64,000 nt of DNA from Clostridium thailandense (GTDB taxonomy: Bacteria; Bacillota; Clostridia; Clostridiales; Clostridiaceae). The first letter of the stretch is position 1. Each line of letters starts with the position of its first letter. The position numbers were made by a program, and so were the translations under genes. The stretch is from positions 62,001-126,000 of the forward strand of contig NZ_JAEEGC010000026.1 of NCBI RefSeq assembly GCF_019207025.1. The letters run 5' to 3'. Of this stretch, positions 44,341-53,307 are shown in pieces. Under the pieces are notes generated by a model. It made no database searches, was not told the DNA's origin, and worked only from the letters and a program-made list of their open reading frames with translations.

Positions 44341-45463
44341 TGCTAAAATTTTTATATATTTAATGATAGTTATATTTTTCTTGTATGCTTTCCTAGGATC
44401 AAAGGGAAATCTAGTAGAAAACTTAGAAATTCCTATTGCTGTAGGCTATGATTTGGGAACAAAAATAGAAAAAGATGTAATCTATAATATTCCTATTTCT
44501 TCATACTTATTTGAAAATGGAGAAACAGTAGATAGTGAGACTTTAACTGGTGAAGCTAGCACTATAGGAGAAACAAGAGAAAACCGGCAATTAAAAGCTA
44601 GTAAAACCTTTTTATTAGGACTTGAAAGAATTTTTTTATTTAATGAGCAAGCTTGTGAATATAGTTTAAATCCTATTATTGATATATTGCTTAGCAATCC
44701 TCAAATTAATGATAGAGCGCTAGTAGCAGTCTGTAAGGAAAAATCAGAGGATATTTTAAAGCTTAATATTAAAGGTTATTCAAATTCTGCTGAATTTATT
44801 GAAGGTCTAGTAAAGAATGCTAAACAATTTAATTTTTTTCCTGAACAAAATAAACTTATGGATATATTTGTTAGGCTCGATGCAGAGGGTCGGAGTACTT
44901 TATTGCCTTATATAGAACTAAAAGATGAAACTATTAAACTAACAGGTCTTGCTATATTCAAAAAGGATAAAATGGTTTTAAAAACTGATATAGAAGAAGG
45001 TAAAATTATAAATCTATTAAAAGAAAACAAAGTTAAGGGTATGCTAACAATACAAGACAGTTCCAAAAATTATATAAATTACTATGCAGAGTCTAAAAGG
45101 AAGGTTAAATGTTCTAAAGAAGATGGTAAGTTAAAATTTATAATAGATTTATCTCTAAACGGTACAATTGTGAATAATACTTTATATTTAAATCTTATAA
45201 ACAATCCAAAGATTTTAAAGGCTTTTACAAAGAATATGGAGGAAGGTTTAAAAGAAAAATGTCAAAGTTTTATTAATGATAAAATTAAAAAAGAATATAA
45301 AATTGATGTTTTGGATTTAGGAAGAGTCGCTGCTGCCAAATATGGACGGGAAACAGGTACTGATTGGGATAAAGCAATATCTCAAGCCCTTATAGAAGTA
45401 AATGTTAAGGTTAAAGTTGATACTGAAGGAAGAGGAAGCTATCAATTGATATCTGAAGAATAA
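44324..45463 (+). CDS. gerC: Spore germination receptor subunit C (Ger(x)C family), copy 1
   Basis: This 379-residue C subunit has an N-terminal hydrophobic segment followed by the family start NLVENLEIPIAVGYD, then domains ending with DWDKAISQALIEVNVKVKV. Canonical GerC proteins are lipoproteins with a LxGC lipobox; here the segment runs IFFLYAFLGSKGN with no cysteine, so it is probably held by an uncleaved anchor. The ATG at 44324 lies inside the end of gerB, behind AAAGGTG. Confidence 0.92.
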   Translation: MAKKFNAKIFIYLMIVIFFLYAFLGSKGNLVENLEIPIAVGYDLGTKIEKDVIYNIPISSYLFENGETVDSETLTGEASTIGETRENRQLKASKTFLLGLERIFLFNEQACEYSLNPIIDILLSNPQINDRALVAVCKEKSEDILKLNIKGYSNSAEFIEGLVKNAKQFNFFPEQNKLMDIFVRLDAEGRSTLLPYIELKDETIKLTGLAIFKKDKMVLKTDIEEGKIINLLKENKVKGMLTIQDSSKNYINYYAESKRKVKCSKEDGKLKFIIDLSLNGTIVNNTLYLNLINNPKILKAFTKNMEEGLKEKCQSFINDKIKKEYKIDVLDLGRVAAAKYGRETGTDWDKAISQALIEVNVKVKVDTEGRGSYQLISEE

Positions 45464-45560
45464 TTTTACATTACTTCACTCACAAATTTAGCCTTAAGTT
45501 CAATATAATAATATATTTATAAATTAGAGCAATTTATTCTATACACTGTGGAGGATAGAA

Positions 45561-46649
45561 ATGGATAAAGATACTGATAGTCTTTTGACTCCATCACAAT
45601 TAACATTTACATTGGTAGGTAGTATACTTGGCTTGGCACTGTTAAGCCTTCCTAATTATGTTATAAAATATGCAAAACAAGATGGATGGATATCTTGTAT
45701 ATTGGGTGCAATATATCCTATATATATGGTTTTTATAGCTGACTATATGTGCCATAAACACCCTAAAGACAATATATTAAAACTGAGCAAAAAATATCTC
45801 GGAAAATTTTTGGGAACTATTTTAAATATAATATTTATATCCTATTTTTTCTTTCTTGCTACAGAAATAGCTTCTGGTATAAGCAACGTTCTCAGAATCC
45901 ACATGACTTACTTCATAACAAATTATAAACTTTTATCAGTACTTTTTTTAGCACCAGCCTTTATTGCTTATAAAGGTGTTAAAACCTTAGGTAAAGTAAA
46001 TGAACTATTTTTTTATCTAACCATTTCAATAGTTTTCATTCCAATAGCTGTATTAAAATATGGCATATTAGTAAACTTATTGCCTGTATTTGGTTCAGGA
46101 ATAATAAACATAGTAAAGTCCACGGGGCAAACAGTATATGCTTATTGTGGCATAGAAATTTTATTTTTAATATATCCATATTTACAGGATAGTAATGCTC
46201 TTAAAAAAGCTGGCTTAAAAAGTGCAATTATTATAATGATTATTTACATCTGGTTTACCTTTACAGTTATATATTACTTAGGAATAGATATTATTCCTAA
46301 ATTCCTATGGTCAACAATTATAACAAGCGAGGCTATAAAGGTACCTGTAATAAATAACTTTAGATACATATTTATGGTTTTATTTTCCTTTATAATGCTA
46401 AAAAGTATAGCTAATCATTATTATTCGTTAACCTATGGATTGAGTGAGTTAACAAGCATTGCTAAAAGAAAAACCTTTGTTTTTTTATTGTATCCTCTGC
46501 TTTTTTACGTATCCTCTAAATATGGTAATCCAACATTTAGGCGAGATTTAATAGACAAAATAACTCCTATTTATGTAATATTTAATTTTGTATATGTTTC
46601 TATAATATCACTAATATTATATATAAAAAAAGGTGATAAAAATGATTAA
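45561..46649 (+). CDS. Spore germination receptor subunit B, copy 2
   Basis: This 362-residue GerB paralogue is homologous along its length to copy 1 (MDKDTDSLLTPSQLTFTLVG; APAFIAYKGVKTLGKVNEL). It starts about 100 bases after gerC copy 1, behind GGAGG, so it may be in the same transcript or have its own promoter. Differences cluster in the helices, as expected if the two copies recognise different germinants. Confidence 0.92.
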   Translation: MDKDTDSLLTPSQLTFTLVGSILGLALLSLPNYVIKYAKQDGWISCILGAIYPIYMVFIADYMCHKHPKDNILKLSKKYLGKFLGTILNIIFISYFFFLATEIASGISNVLRIHMTYFITNYKLLSVLFLAPAFIAYKGVKTLGKVNELFFYLTISIVFIPIAVLKYGILVNLLPVFGSGIINIVKSTGQTVYAYCGIEILFLIYPYLQDSNALKKAGLKSAIIIMIIYIWFTFTVIYYLGIDIIPKFLWSTIITSEAIKVPVINNFRYIFMVLFSFIMLKSIANHYYSLTYGLSELTSIAKRKTFVFLLYPLLFYVSSKYGNPTFRRDLIDKITPIYVIFNFVYVSIISLILYIKKGDKND

Positions 46650-47763
46650 CAAACTCAATAATAAAATTATTATATGTTTAATTATAGTGTTGATTATTAT
46701 ATATTCTTTTATAGGCCCAAAGGGTGATTTAGTAGAAAATTTAGAGATCCCAATTGGCATAGGATATGATTTAGAAAAACAAAGTAAAAATAATGTAACT
46801 TATAGTATTCCTCTTCCTATATATCTGTTTCAACCATCAAAGACAGATAGTACTTTAGTGACCGGTGTTGCCAAAAGTCTAGGAGAAACTAGAGAAGATC
46901 GTCAGATTAAAATTGATAAAACTTTTTTATTGGGGATGGAAAGAGTTCTTTTAGTTAGTGAAGACTATGCTGAATATGGTATACGAAATATAATTGATAT
47001 ATTACTGATTAGTCCCCAAGCAAATGACACTGCATTAATGGCCGTATGCAAAGGAAAATCAGAGGATATCTTTAATCATAAGGTTAAAGGTTACTCAAAT
47101 TCAGCAGAATTTATTGAGGGGCTAATAAAAAATTCAAAACAATTTAACTTTTTTCCCGAAAGTGAATACAGTCTTATGAATGCAATTGTAAGAATAGATG
47201 CTGAAGGCAGAAATTTGGCATTACCTTACATAGAATTAATAGATGAAGATATAAAGTTAACAGGCCTTGCTCTTTTTAAAAGAGATAAAATGATAGCAAA
47301 AACTAATATTGAAGAGGCCAAACTTATAAATATATTGAAAAATAATAAAGCTAAAGGTATGTTGACTATACAAGATAGTTCCAAAAAGTATATAAATTTT
47401 TATGCTGAATCTAAAAGGAAAGTTAAATGTTATAAAGAAGATAATAAATTTAAATTTACAATAGCTTTAGATTTAAATAGTACAATTGTAAACAATACCT
47501 TATATTCAAGTTTGAAAAGCGATCCAAAACTTCTGGAGGAAACTTCAAATAATATTGCTGAAAACTTTAAAAAAACCTGTGAAAATTTTATCACAAATAA
47601 GATTAAAAGTCAGTATAAAGCTGATATTTTAGGCCTAGGAAAATTTGCTGCTGGAAAATATGGAAGAGGAAAAGGTATTGATTGGGATAAAGTGGTAAGC
47701 GAGTCTATTATAGAAGTAAATGTTACGGTCAAGGTGGATAACCAAGGGAGAGGAGATTATTAA
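46642..47763 (+). CDS. Spore germination receptor subunit C, copy 2
   Basis: This 373-residue Ger(x)C paralogue is similar to copy 1 (GDLVENLEIPIGIGYDL; KGMLTIQDSSKKYINFYAES). It also lacks a lipobox cysteine after the N-terminal hydrophobic segment. The ATG at 46642 overlaps the end of gerB copy 2 by eight bases. The cluster ends here with a bidirectional terminator. Confidence 0.92.
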   Translation: MINKLNNKIIICLIIVLIIIYSFIGPKGDLVENLEIPIGIGYDLEKQSKNNVTYSIPLPIYLFQPSKTDSTLVTGVAKSLGETREDRQIKIDKTFLLGMERVLLVSEDYAEYGIRNIIDILLISPQANDTALMAVCKGKSEDIFNHKVKGYSNSAEFIEGLIKNSKQFNFFPESEYSLMNAIVRIDAEGRNLALPYIELIDEDIKLTGLALFKRDKMIAKTNIEEAKLINILKNNKAKGMLTIQDSSKKYINFYAESKRKVKCYKEDNKFKFTIALDLNSTIVNNTLYSSLKSDPKLLEETSNNIAENFKKTCENFITNKIKSQYKADILGLGKFAAGKYGRGKGIDWDKVVSESIIEVNVTVKVDNQGRGDY

Positions 47764-47769
47764 GTAGTA

Positions 47770-47798
47770 GGATTTTTGCACTTATAGTGCAAAAATCC
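47770..47798. terminator. Bidirectional rho-independent terminator
   Basis: GGATTTTTGCAC (47770-47781) pairs exactly with GTGCAAAAATCC (47787-47798) between the convergent gerC copy 2 and flavodoxin-like genes. Confidence 0.8.
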
Positions 47799-47833
47799 CT
47801 AATTCTACTTTTCGCTATTACTATTTTGGGATT

Positions 47834-48769
47834 TTATCTTTCTGGAATTGTTGCTGCAATAAAGCTCTTGTAATTTTCTAAACGCTGCTTATATTTATCA
47901 GTTTGCTTCATGCCCATAATTGTAGTTATAGTTTTTCCTATATCTTCTACATGAATAAACTTTCCTGGAAGAGTGTCATGTGCATGTCCTAACTGTTCCT
48001 GTGGGAATTCAAATTTTACTTTACCATCTATAATTTTAATCTCACCTTCAATACCACATAATTCACAAATAGCATGTGTGGAATTACTGTCTAGATAAAA
48101 GTTTCTGCAATGGCAATGTGGGCAAACACCTTCTTCTCCTTGATAAGTCGCATTTTCAATATCTTTTGCAGCATTTGCAAGGTTAGTTCCTATTTGATGT
48201 ACTTTTGTAACTCTTTCATCTTCTACAATAATGCCAGAGGAGAATGGAAATACTTCATTATTGATAATCTTCCACATAGGAGTTAAGGCATGCATTGCTG
48301 TGCCGCATTGTAATTTTGTAGTCCAATCAGAACCGCCAATTCCAATATAGGAAACTACTTTATCCTTTATAATTCTTGGGTCTGGGGCTTTTCCACCATT
48401 TTCTTGTGCATTTTTAGTTGCTATTACATTGTTTCCTCTATCCATTCTTGGTCCAAAACGATCTGTAATTGTTTGAAAAATACCAGGCACGCCTTTTTCA
48501 AAAATTGGAATTGCAAAAACTATTCCATCTGCATCTAGCATCTTATCTAATAGCCAATCGAAGTCATCTTTTAGCACACACATATTTCCTTTTCCTGAAA
48601 AAAGTGCTCCAACACAAGCTGTGCATCCAATACAATGTTTTATGTCTAAATCCATAAGACGGATAAATTCAACTTCTGCTCCCATCTCTTTTGCACCCAT
48701 AAGAGCTTCTTTACACATGGCATCATTATTACCATTCTTTGTTCCACCTGAAATACCTAAAATTTTCAT
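47834..48769 (-). CDS. Flavodoxin-like NAD(P)H-dependent oxidoreductase with C-terminal zinc-ribbon-like segment
   Basis: This 311-residue protein has an N-terminal FMN-reductase/flavodoxin fold (residues about 1-195). The FMN loop is GISGGTKNGNNDAMCKEA, and CIGCTACVG is a conserved Cys pair near residue 46. At about residue 220 a CPHCHCRNFY and CELCG pair looks like a zinc ribbon or rubredoxin-like site. The last 70 residues are unfamiliar. It follows the LVIVD-propeller gene by 57 bases on the same strand and is probably cotranscribed with it, so the two may act in one reaction. The electron acceptor is unknown. Confidence 0.8.
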   Translation of the reverse strand: MKILGISGGTKNGNNDAMCKEALMGAKEMGAEVEFIRLMDLDIKHCIGCTACVGALFSGKGNMCVLKDDFDWLLDKMLDADGIVFAIPIFEKGVPGIFQTITDRFGPRMDRGNNVIATKNAQENGGKAPDPRIIKDKVVSYIGIGGSDWTTKLQCGTAMHALTPMWKIINNEVFPFSSGIIVEDERVTKVHQIGTNLANAAKDIENATYQGEEGVCPHCHCRNFYLDSNSTHAICELCGIEGEIKIIDGKVKFEFPQEQLGHAHDTLPGKFIHVEDIGKTITTIMGMKQTDKYKQRLENYKSFIAATIPER

Positions 48770-48826
48770 TTTTTACCCTCCAAATATAAATATTTATTTA
48801 ACGAATATTTAATAGTATATATAAAA

Positions 48827-50176
48827 TTAAACAGTACAACGCACAATGTATAATCCATCCATATATGTGTCGATGTAAATATAACCACGATCATCAACTA
48901 ATACATCTTCTGTTATTGCAACTCTTGCTCCTGGTACTAGATTTCCTTCTTCATTATTAAATAGATCTTTTTCTGGGTCTGGAGGAAGAAAATATGCTAT
49001 TTCTTTTGGAACAAAAGGATCACTTACATCATAAACACGAAGTCCTGCATTGAAGTGACAGCAATAAACCCTATTATCACATTTCTTGTATACATCTTGT
49101 CCAAATGCATCGAAAATGTTATGTGGTCCAAATGGAACACGAACCCCATCAACAATGTTAAAGTTAGTTCCATGAGTGTAACCTTCTGGTACTTCTGGAT
49201 ATGGAAAAATTGAAATTAAGCTTGGATTACTAACATCTGTAACTTCTACTATACCAAGCATATTCATAGGCTGAGTTACAATTTTCTTAAATAAACCTTC
49301 TGTTGTTTCATTACTGAAATAACGTGATCTTTCTCCTTCTGTTGTAACAACTACATAAGGTCTGTCTCCTAGTGGTAAAACAGAGTGTATTGGGGCTCCA
49401 GCAGAACCACCTCCAAACGGTGGATTAAGTGAAAGACAATTTAGCATCTTAGGTTGAGTTTTATCCTTTACATCCAGCATGATAAAGCCTTTATTTGCAT
49501 ATGCCATATAAACGATATCATCTTTAACAACACATGCATGAAGGAATGGTGCAGATAATGCTTCTGCTGATCCATAACGAGCACTGCCTAAGGATACTTT
49601 ATTATTTATAAATTGTTCATCAGCCCACCATCTTCCAACTTCTACAGGGTTTTTAGGATTTTCAATATCCACAATTCTTAAAATGAATCCGTTAAATCCT
49701 TCTGCATTTCCGGTTACGTATACATATCTTCCACCATTATAGAAGAATCTGTGAACTCCAGCTCCGCCTTTGCATTCAAACTTAGATAATAAAATTGGGT
49801 TTTCTGGATCTGTTTTTACATCCCAGATCATTATACCGCCCCAGAATGGTAAACCAATTTCTGTACCATGTAGTTCTTTCATTGTTCCACCGTGAGCTGT
49901 AACCATAATTCCATCAGCAATCTGAATCTTTGGTGTTCCCTGTCCATCATGTAAATCCTCAGATAGCCATGGCCCTTCTAACCATTTAACGTTTCTTGGA
50001 TACGCTGGATCAGTAACGTCGATTATATTCCATCCATTATGTCTAAAGGAAGCTGTATAAATATAATATTTATCACCAGACTTTTGCATAGCCATTTGAA
50101 ATCCTGGCTTTCCATTCATATCATCATAACCTATAAATTCAATGTTCTTACTTAACATTTCAGTTCTTCTACTCAT
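48827..50176 (-). CDS. LVIVD-repeat beta-propeller protein, histidine-rich
   Basis: This 449-residue protein is made of LVIVD-type propeller repeats (NIIDVTDPAYPRNV, LRIVDIENPKNPVEV, MLDVKDKTQPKML, VEVTDVSNPSLIS, RVYDVSDPFVPKEI). No signal peptide is seen, so it is probably cytoplasmic. Histidines recur at equivalent blade positions (DLHDG, TAHGG, GVHRF, FLHACV, PIHSVL, THG, GPHN, CCHFN), as in metal-binding propeller enzymes. I infer a metal-dependent enzyme; the family itself has no assigned activity known to me. It lies between a LysR regulator and a flavodoxin-like oxidoreductase, all on the minus strand. Confidence 0.8.
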   Translation of the reverse strand: MSRRTEMLSKNIEFIGYDDMNGKPGFQMAMQKSGDKYYIYTASFRHNGWNIIDVTDPAYPRNVKWLEGPWLSEDLHDGQGTPKIQIADGIMVTAHGGTMKELHGTEIGLPFWGGIMIWDVKTDPENPILLSKFECKGGAGVHRFFYNGGRYVYVTGNAEGFNGFILRIVDIENPKNPVEVGRWWADEQFINNKVSLGSARYGSAEALSAPFLHACVVKDDIVYMAYANKGFIMLDVKDKTQPKMLNCLSLNPPFGGGSAGAPIHSVLPLGDRPYVVVTTEGERSRYFSNETTEGLFKKIVTQPMNMLGIVEVTDVSNPSLISIFPYPEVPEGYTHGTNFNIVDGVRVPFGPHNIFDAFGQDVYKKCDNRVYCCHFNAGLRVYDVSDPFVPKEIAYFLPPDPEKDLFNNEEGNLVPGARVAITEDVLVDDRGYIYIDTYMDGLYIVRCTV

Positions 50177-50299
50177 AAACTTGCCTCCAATTTTCTATAT
50201 AATTTTTATAAATTACAAATTATATTTGTTTTAAGTATATTGACCTTTAGTAAAATAGTATCAAATATTTAGAGGTAAGTATAATGCCGAAAATATATG

Positions 50300-50329
50300 A
50301 AAACCCATATCAAATTTGATATGGGTTTT
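50300..50329. terminator. Perfect 30-bp palindromic terminator after the LysR gene
   Basis: AAAACCCATATCAAA and its exact complement form a 15-bp stem with a terminal T-run on both strands, about 50 bases past the LysR stop and upstream of the LVIVD gene. Confidence 0.75.
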
Positions 50330-50380
50330 TGAAAAAATAAAAATTTAGAATGACTAAACTTTTTTACTATAGTTTAAAGC

Positions 50381-51274
50381 TTATAAGGATTTATTTTGAT
50401 TTAAATAAGCCATAATCTCATTTACCAATACCCGTACAATTTCACTTTTATTTGACCTACTCCACGCCATACTTATTTCATGATTCGAATCAAGTAAAAT
50501 GTATTTAAATGAAGATGTATTTATATTTTGTCCCCATGTATCAAAAAACATCACACCTAAGCCATTTTCTACAGATGCAAATATGGATTCCATATTTGGC
50601 GCTCTCTTTAAACGTGGCACAAATCCATAAGATTTACAATAATTACGAACTTCTAATTCACTATTGTGGGCTTCCTCATTAGCAACAATATAAAAAGTCT
50701 CATTTCTAAAATCATAAGGTGTCAAATCTTGTTTTTTTGCTAAATCTTGAAACTTAGAATATAAAATCAGCCTTTGAATTTCAGTGATTTTTTGTTTCTC
50801 AATACCCTTGATTCCCTCCAGACAATCATCCAATATTAATATTACATCTAATTTATTAGCAATTAATGCTTGGATCAACTCATCCATCTCTAAACATTCC
50901 ACTGAAACAGAAATATCAGGAAACTCTTTTGAAAAGCTTCTTAAAATATCAGGCAAAAAGGACGAAACGCTCCATCCTACAATATAGCCTAACCTTATGT
51001 TGCCTTGTCTTTGACAATTTAAATCATGAACCTTCTCCCTGGTGTTTTCGAATTCCACCTGAAATCTGCGAAAGAAATCATAATAAATCTCCCCTGCAGG
51101 TGTCAATGAAATCTGCTTGTTGGTTCTGTCAAATAAAGATATTCCAAGTTCTTTTTCGAAAGCTGCTATATACCGACTTATAGCTGGCTGCGTAATATAT
51201 AGCTTATTAGCTGCCTTTGTAAAACTTTTTTCATATGCAATCTCTAAAAAACATTTAATTTGAATATCATTCAC
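50381..51274 (-). CDS. LysR-family transcriptional regulator
   Basis: This 297-residue regulator has an N-terminal winged helix (SFTKAANKLYITQPAISRYI, about residues 18-37) and a periplasmic-binding-like effector domain (IRLGYIVGWSVSSFLPDIL onward). LysR proteins bind a small-molecule coinducer and usually control a divergent or nearby gene. It lies between the LVIVD-propeller gene and a divergent lipoprotein hydrolase at 51483, so either could be its target. Translation begins at a GTG behind GGGGTGA. Confidence 0.92.
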   Translation of the reverse strand: MNDIQIKCFLEIAYEKSFTKAANKLYITQPAISRYIAAFEKELGISLFDRTNKQISLTPAGEIYYDFFRRFQVEFENTREKVHDLNCQRQGNIRLGYIVGWSVSSFLPDILRSFSKEFPDISVSVECLEMDELIQALIANKLDVILILDDCLEGIKGIEKQKITEIQRLILYSKFQDLAKKQDLTPYDFRNETFYIVANEEAHNSELEVRNYCKSYGFVPRLKRAPNMESIFASVENGLGVMFFDTWGQNINTSSFKYILLDSNHEISMAWSRSNKSEIVRVLVNEIMAYLNQNKSL

Positions 51275-51482
51275 TTTATCACCCCGTGTTTCTCCAGGTT
51301 ACTTGTCTGAGTTTAATTTCATCAGTATTATAATATCATAAAAATATATACGTCTCAAAGTAGAATTAATTTTTCAAAATCAACCAGAGTGTTTTTTAAC
51401 ATTAATTTCACAAAATCCTCAAATATTCCTCAAACTTTTCCTTTATTCTTTAAATGATTAATTGCATAATGGAGGAAAAATT

Positions 51483-52478
51483 ATGTTAGGAAAAGTTACA
51501 AAACGTTTATTATCCATTTCATTAGTAAGTGTTTCTATTTTTGCTATGGTGGGATGCTCTAATTCTCAATCTTCTAAAAGTAGTGATGCTTCAAATAAAC
51601 CAGCAGCTACATCTTCTGCTAAAAATACTACTGCTGTACTTCCTTCTGACAAAGCACCTGATCTTTCTAAATTGAAGGATGCTCCCTCAGTAGAGCCTGC
51701 TAAAGTTTTTGATAATTTATATTTTTTAGGAAATCAATTTGTAGGAGCATGGATGGTAAATACTTCCGAAGGTATTATTTTAATTGACTCAATGAACAAC
51801 AGTGACGATGCTGAAAAAATTATCGTGCCTGGTATTAAAAAGTTAGGTTTTGATCCAGCTAAAATTAAGTATGTATTAGTAACCCATGGACATTGCGATC
51901 ACTATGGTGGTGCTAAATATATACAAGATAATTTTGGTGCTAAAGTACTTATAACTTCAGTCGATTGGAGTTTTATGGAAAAAAATCTAAAAGACAGACA
52001 GGAAGCTGAAGCTGCTGGAAAAGATACTTCTAAACTTATGCCTACTCCACCACTCCCAACAAGCCATACAGAAATTACTGATGGTCAGAAATTGACATTA
52101 GGAGATACAACTATTACAATTGTTTCTACTCCTGGTCATACTCCAGGATGTGTATCTTTGATTTTCCCTGTAACTGACAATGGAGCTAAACATATGACAA
52201 GTATATGGGGTGGTACTGGACTTCCAAAATCACTTGAGGATAACAAAAAATATGAAAGTTCAGTTGATTACTTCAATAAATTTACTGATGAATCTAAAGT
52301 AGATTCAGAACTTAGTGCACATCCATTTGTAGACAATGCTCTTGAAAGAATAGATACTCTTCGTAAACGTAAGAGCGGAGACCCAAATCCTTTTGTTCTT
52401 GGTGAGGAAGGCTATAAAGCTTACATGGCTAAAATGAAAGAATTTGTTACTAATAATATTACGAAATTGTCAAAATAA
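51483..52478 (+). CDS. B3-like metallo-beta-lactamase-fold lipoprotein
   Basis: This exported lipoprotein has about 331 residues. The signal ends in the lipobox FAMVGC, followed by a Ser/Ala/Lys-rich linker of about 40 residues. The MBL domain has THGHCDHYGG (two metal sites), TPGHTPG and a late SAHPF histidine, the ligand set of subclass B3 proteins. Members of this subclass include beta-lactamases and lactonases; the substrate here is unknown. I chose the ATG at 51483, behind GGAGG. It is divergent from the LysR regulator and ends at a shared terminator. Confidence 0.88.
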   Translation: MLGKVTKRLLSISLVSVSIFAMVGCSNSQSSKSSDASNKPAATSSAKNTTAVLPSDKAPDLSKLKDAPSVEPAKVFDNLYFLGNQFVGAWMVNTSEGIILIDSMNNSDDAEKIIVPGIKKLGFDPAKIKYVLVTHGHCDHYGGAKYIQDNFGAKVLITSVDWSFMEKNLKDRQEAEAAGKDTSKLMPTPPLPTSHTEITDGQKLTLGDTTITIVSTPGHTPGCVSLIFPVTDNGAKHMTSIWGGTGLPKSLEDNKKYESSVDYFNKFTDESKVDSELSAHPFVDNALERIDTLRKRKSGDPNPFVLGEEGYKAYMAKMKEFVTNNITKLSK

Positions 52479-52495
52479 AATTAGCAATCATAAAA

Positions 52496-52529
52496 AACTT
52501 CCAAACTCTAATGTTGAATTTGGAAGTTT
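52496..52529. terminator. Convergent terminator; left copy of a direct repeat
   Basis: AACTTCCAAA and TTTGGAAGTT form a stem around CTCTAATGTTGAA. The same sequence with only two differences recurs at 57370-57403, on the other side of hpdACB. Confidence 0.75.
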
Positions 52530-52533
52530 TCTT

Positions 52534-53190
52534 TTAAAATTTATTATTTAAAAACATTTCTACTTTATCTGCCTTTTCTTTTAAATAAATTTCATCCTTT
52601 ATAATAAAAGAATTACTTTCCTCTTTTTCAATAATGCCATCATCTTGAAACTTATTTAAAATATTATATAAACTTCTTCTGCTTATATTTAAGGTATCAC
52701 AAATGTCGTAAATACTCTTATAAATAAATTTACCACTATTTGATCTCTTTAAAATATAATACGCTACAATCTCAGATTGATTGAATAAATTACTCATAAG
52801 CATTTTTTTATACATTTGATAGATTCTGCTGCTTGTTTTATAATAAAAAACATTGGAAAATTCACTATTATTCATTAACTTATCAAGTATATTGTTATCT
52901 ATTGATAACAACTTTAAATTTGTTGCAGCAATAATATTACAATATAAATTGGTATTTCTCATATAACTTATTTGTCCTGTGAACTCATTTTCGGATATCT
53001 CATCTACAAGTACTTTTTTCCCTATATCAGAAATGCTTTCTATTTTAACTTTTCCTTCTAAAATATAGTAAATTTGATTATCTTTATTAAAAGCCTTAGA
53101 AACATACTCTCCCTTTTTTACATTTATAACAGGAATTTTATCTAAATAATCTTTAATATATTTGTATATATTAGTATCTTCAATCAGCAT
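52534..53190 (-). CDS. Crp/Fnr-family transcriptional regulator
   Basis: This 218-residue regulator has an N-terminal cyclic-nucleotide-binding-type barrel (YYILEGKVKIESISDIGKKV and FTGQISYMRN) and a C-terminal helix-turn-helix (YDICDTLNISRRSLYNILNK, about residues 165-184). There is no Fnr-type iron-sulfur Cys cluster. It lies directly after hpdA, past a hairpin, and is the obvious candidate to control the decarboxylase operon. AGAGGTAA precedes the ATG. The effector is unknown. Confidence 0.88.
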   Translation of the reverse strand: MLIEDTNIYKYIKDYLDKIPVINVKKGEYVSKAFNKDNQIYYILEGKVKIESISDIGKKVLVDEISENEFTGQISYMRNTNLYCNIIAATNLKLLSIDNNILDKLMNNSEFSNVFYYKTSSRIYQMYKKMLMSNLFNQSEIVAYYILKRSNSGKFIYKSIYDICDTLNISRRSLYNILNKFQDDGIIEKEESNSFIIKDEIYLKEKADKVEMFLNNKF

Positions 53191-53255
53191 TTTATTACCT
53201 CTTATTAATTCTTTTAAACGAAAAATGTAAAATATTACTTCAAATACACCAATTC

Positions 53256-53294
53256 GAGCAGAAGAAATAATTGCTACCTTATTTTCTTCTGCTC
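53256..53294. terminator. Hairpin between hpdA and the Crp/Fnr gene
   Basis: GAGCAGAAGAAATAA (53256-53270) pairs with TTATTTTCTTCTGCTC (53279-53294) just past hpdA. No strong T-run follows, so it may attenuate or protect the RNA end instead of fully terminating. Confidence 0.5.
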
Positions 53295-53307
53295 TATTAA
53301 ATATAAA

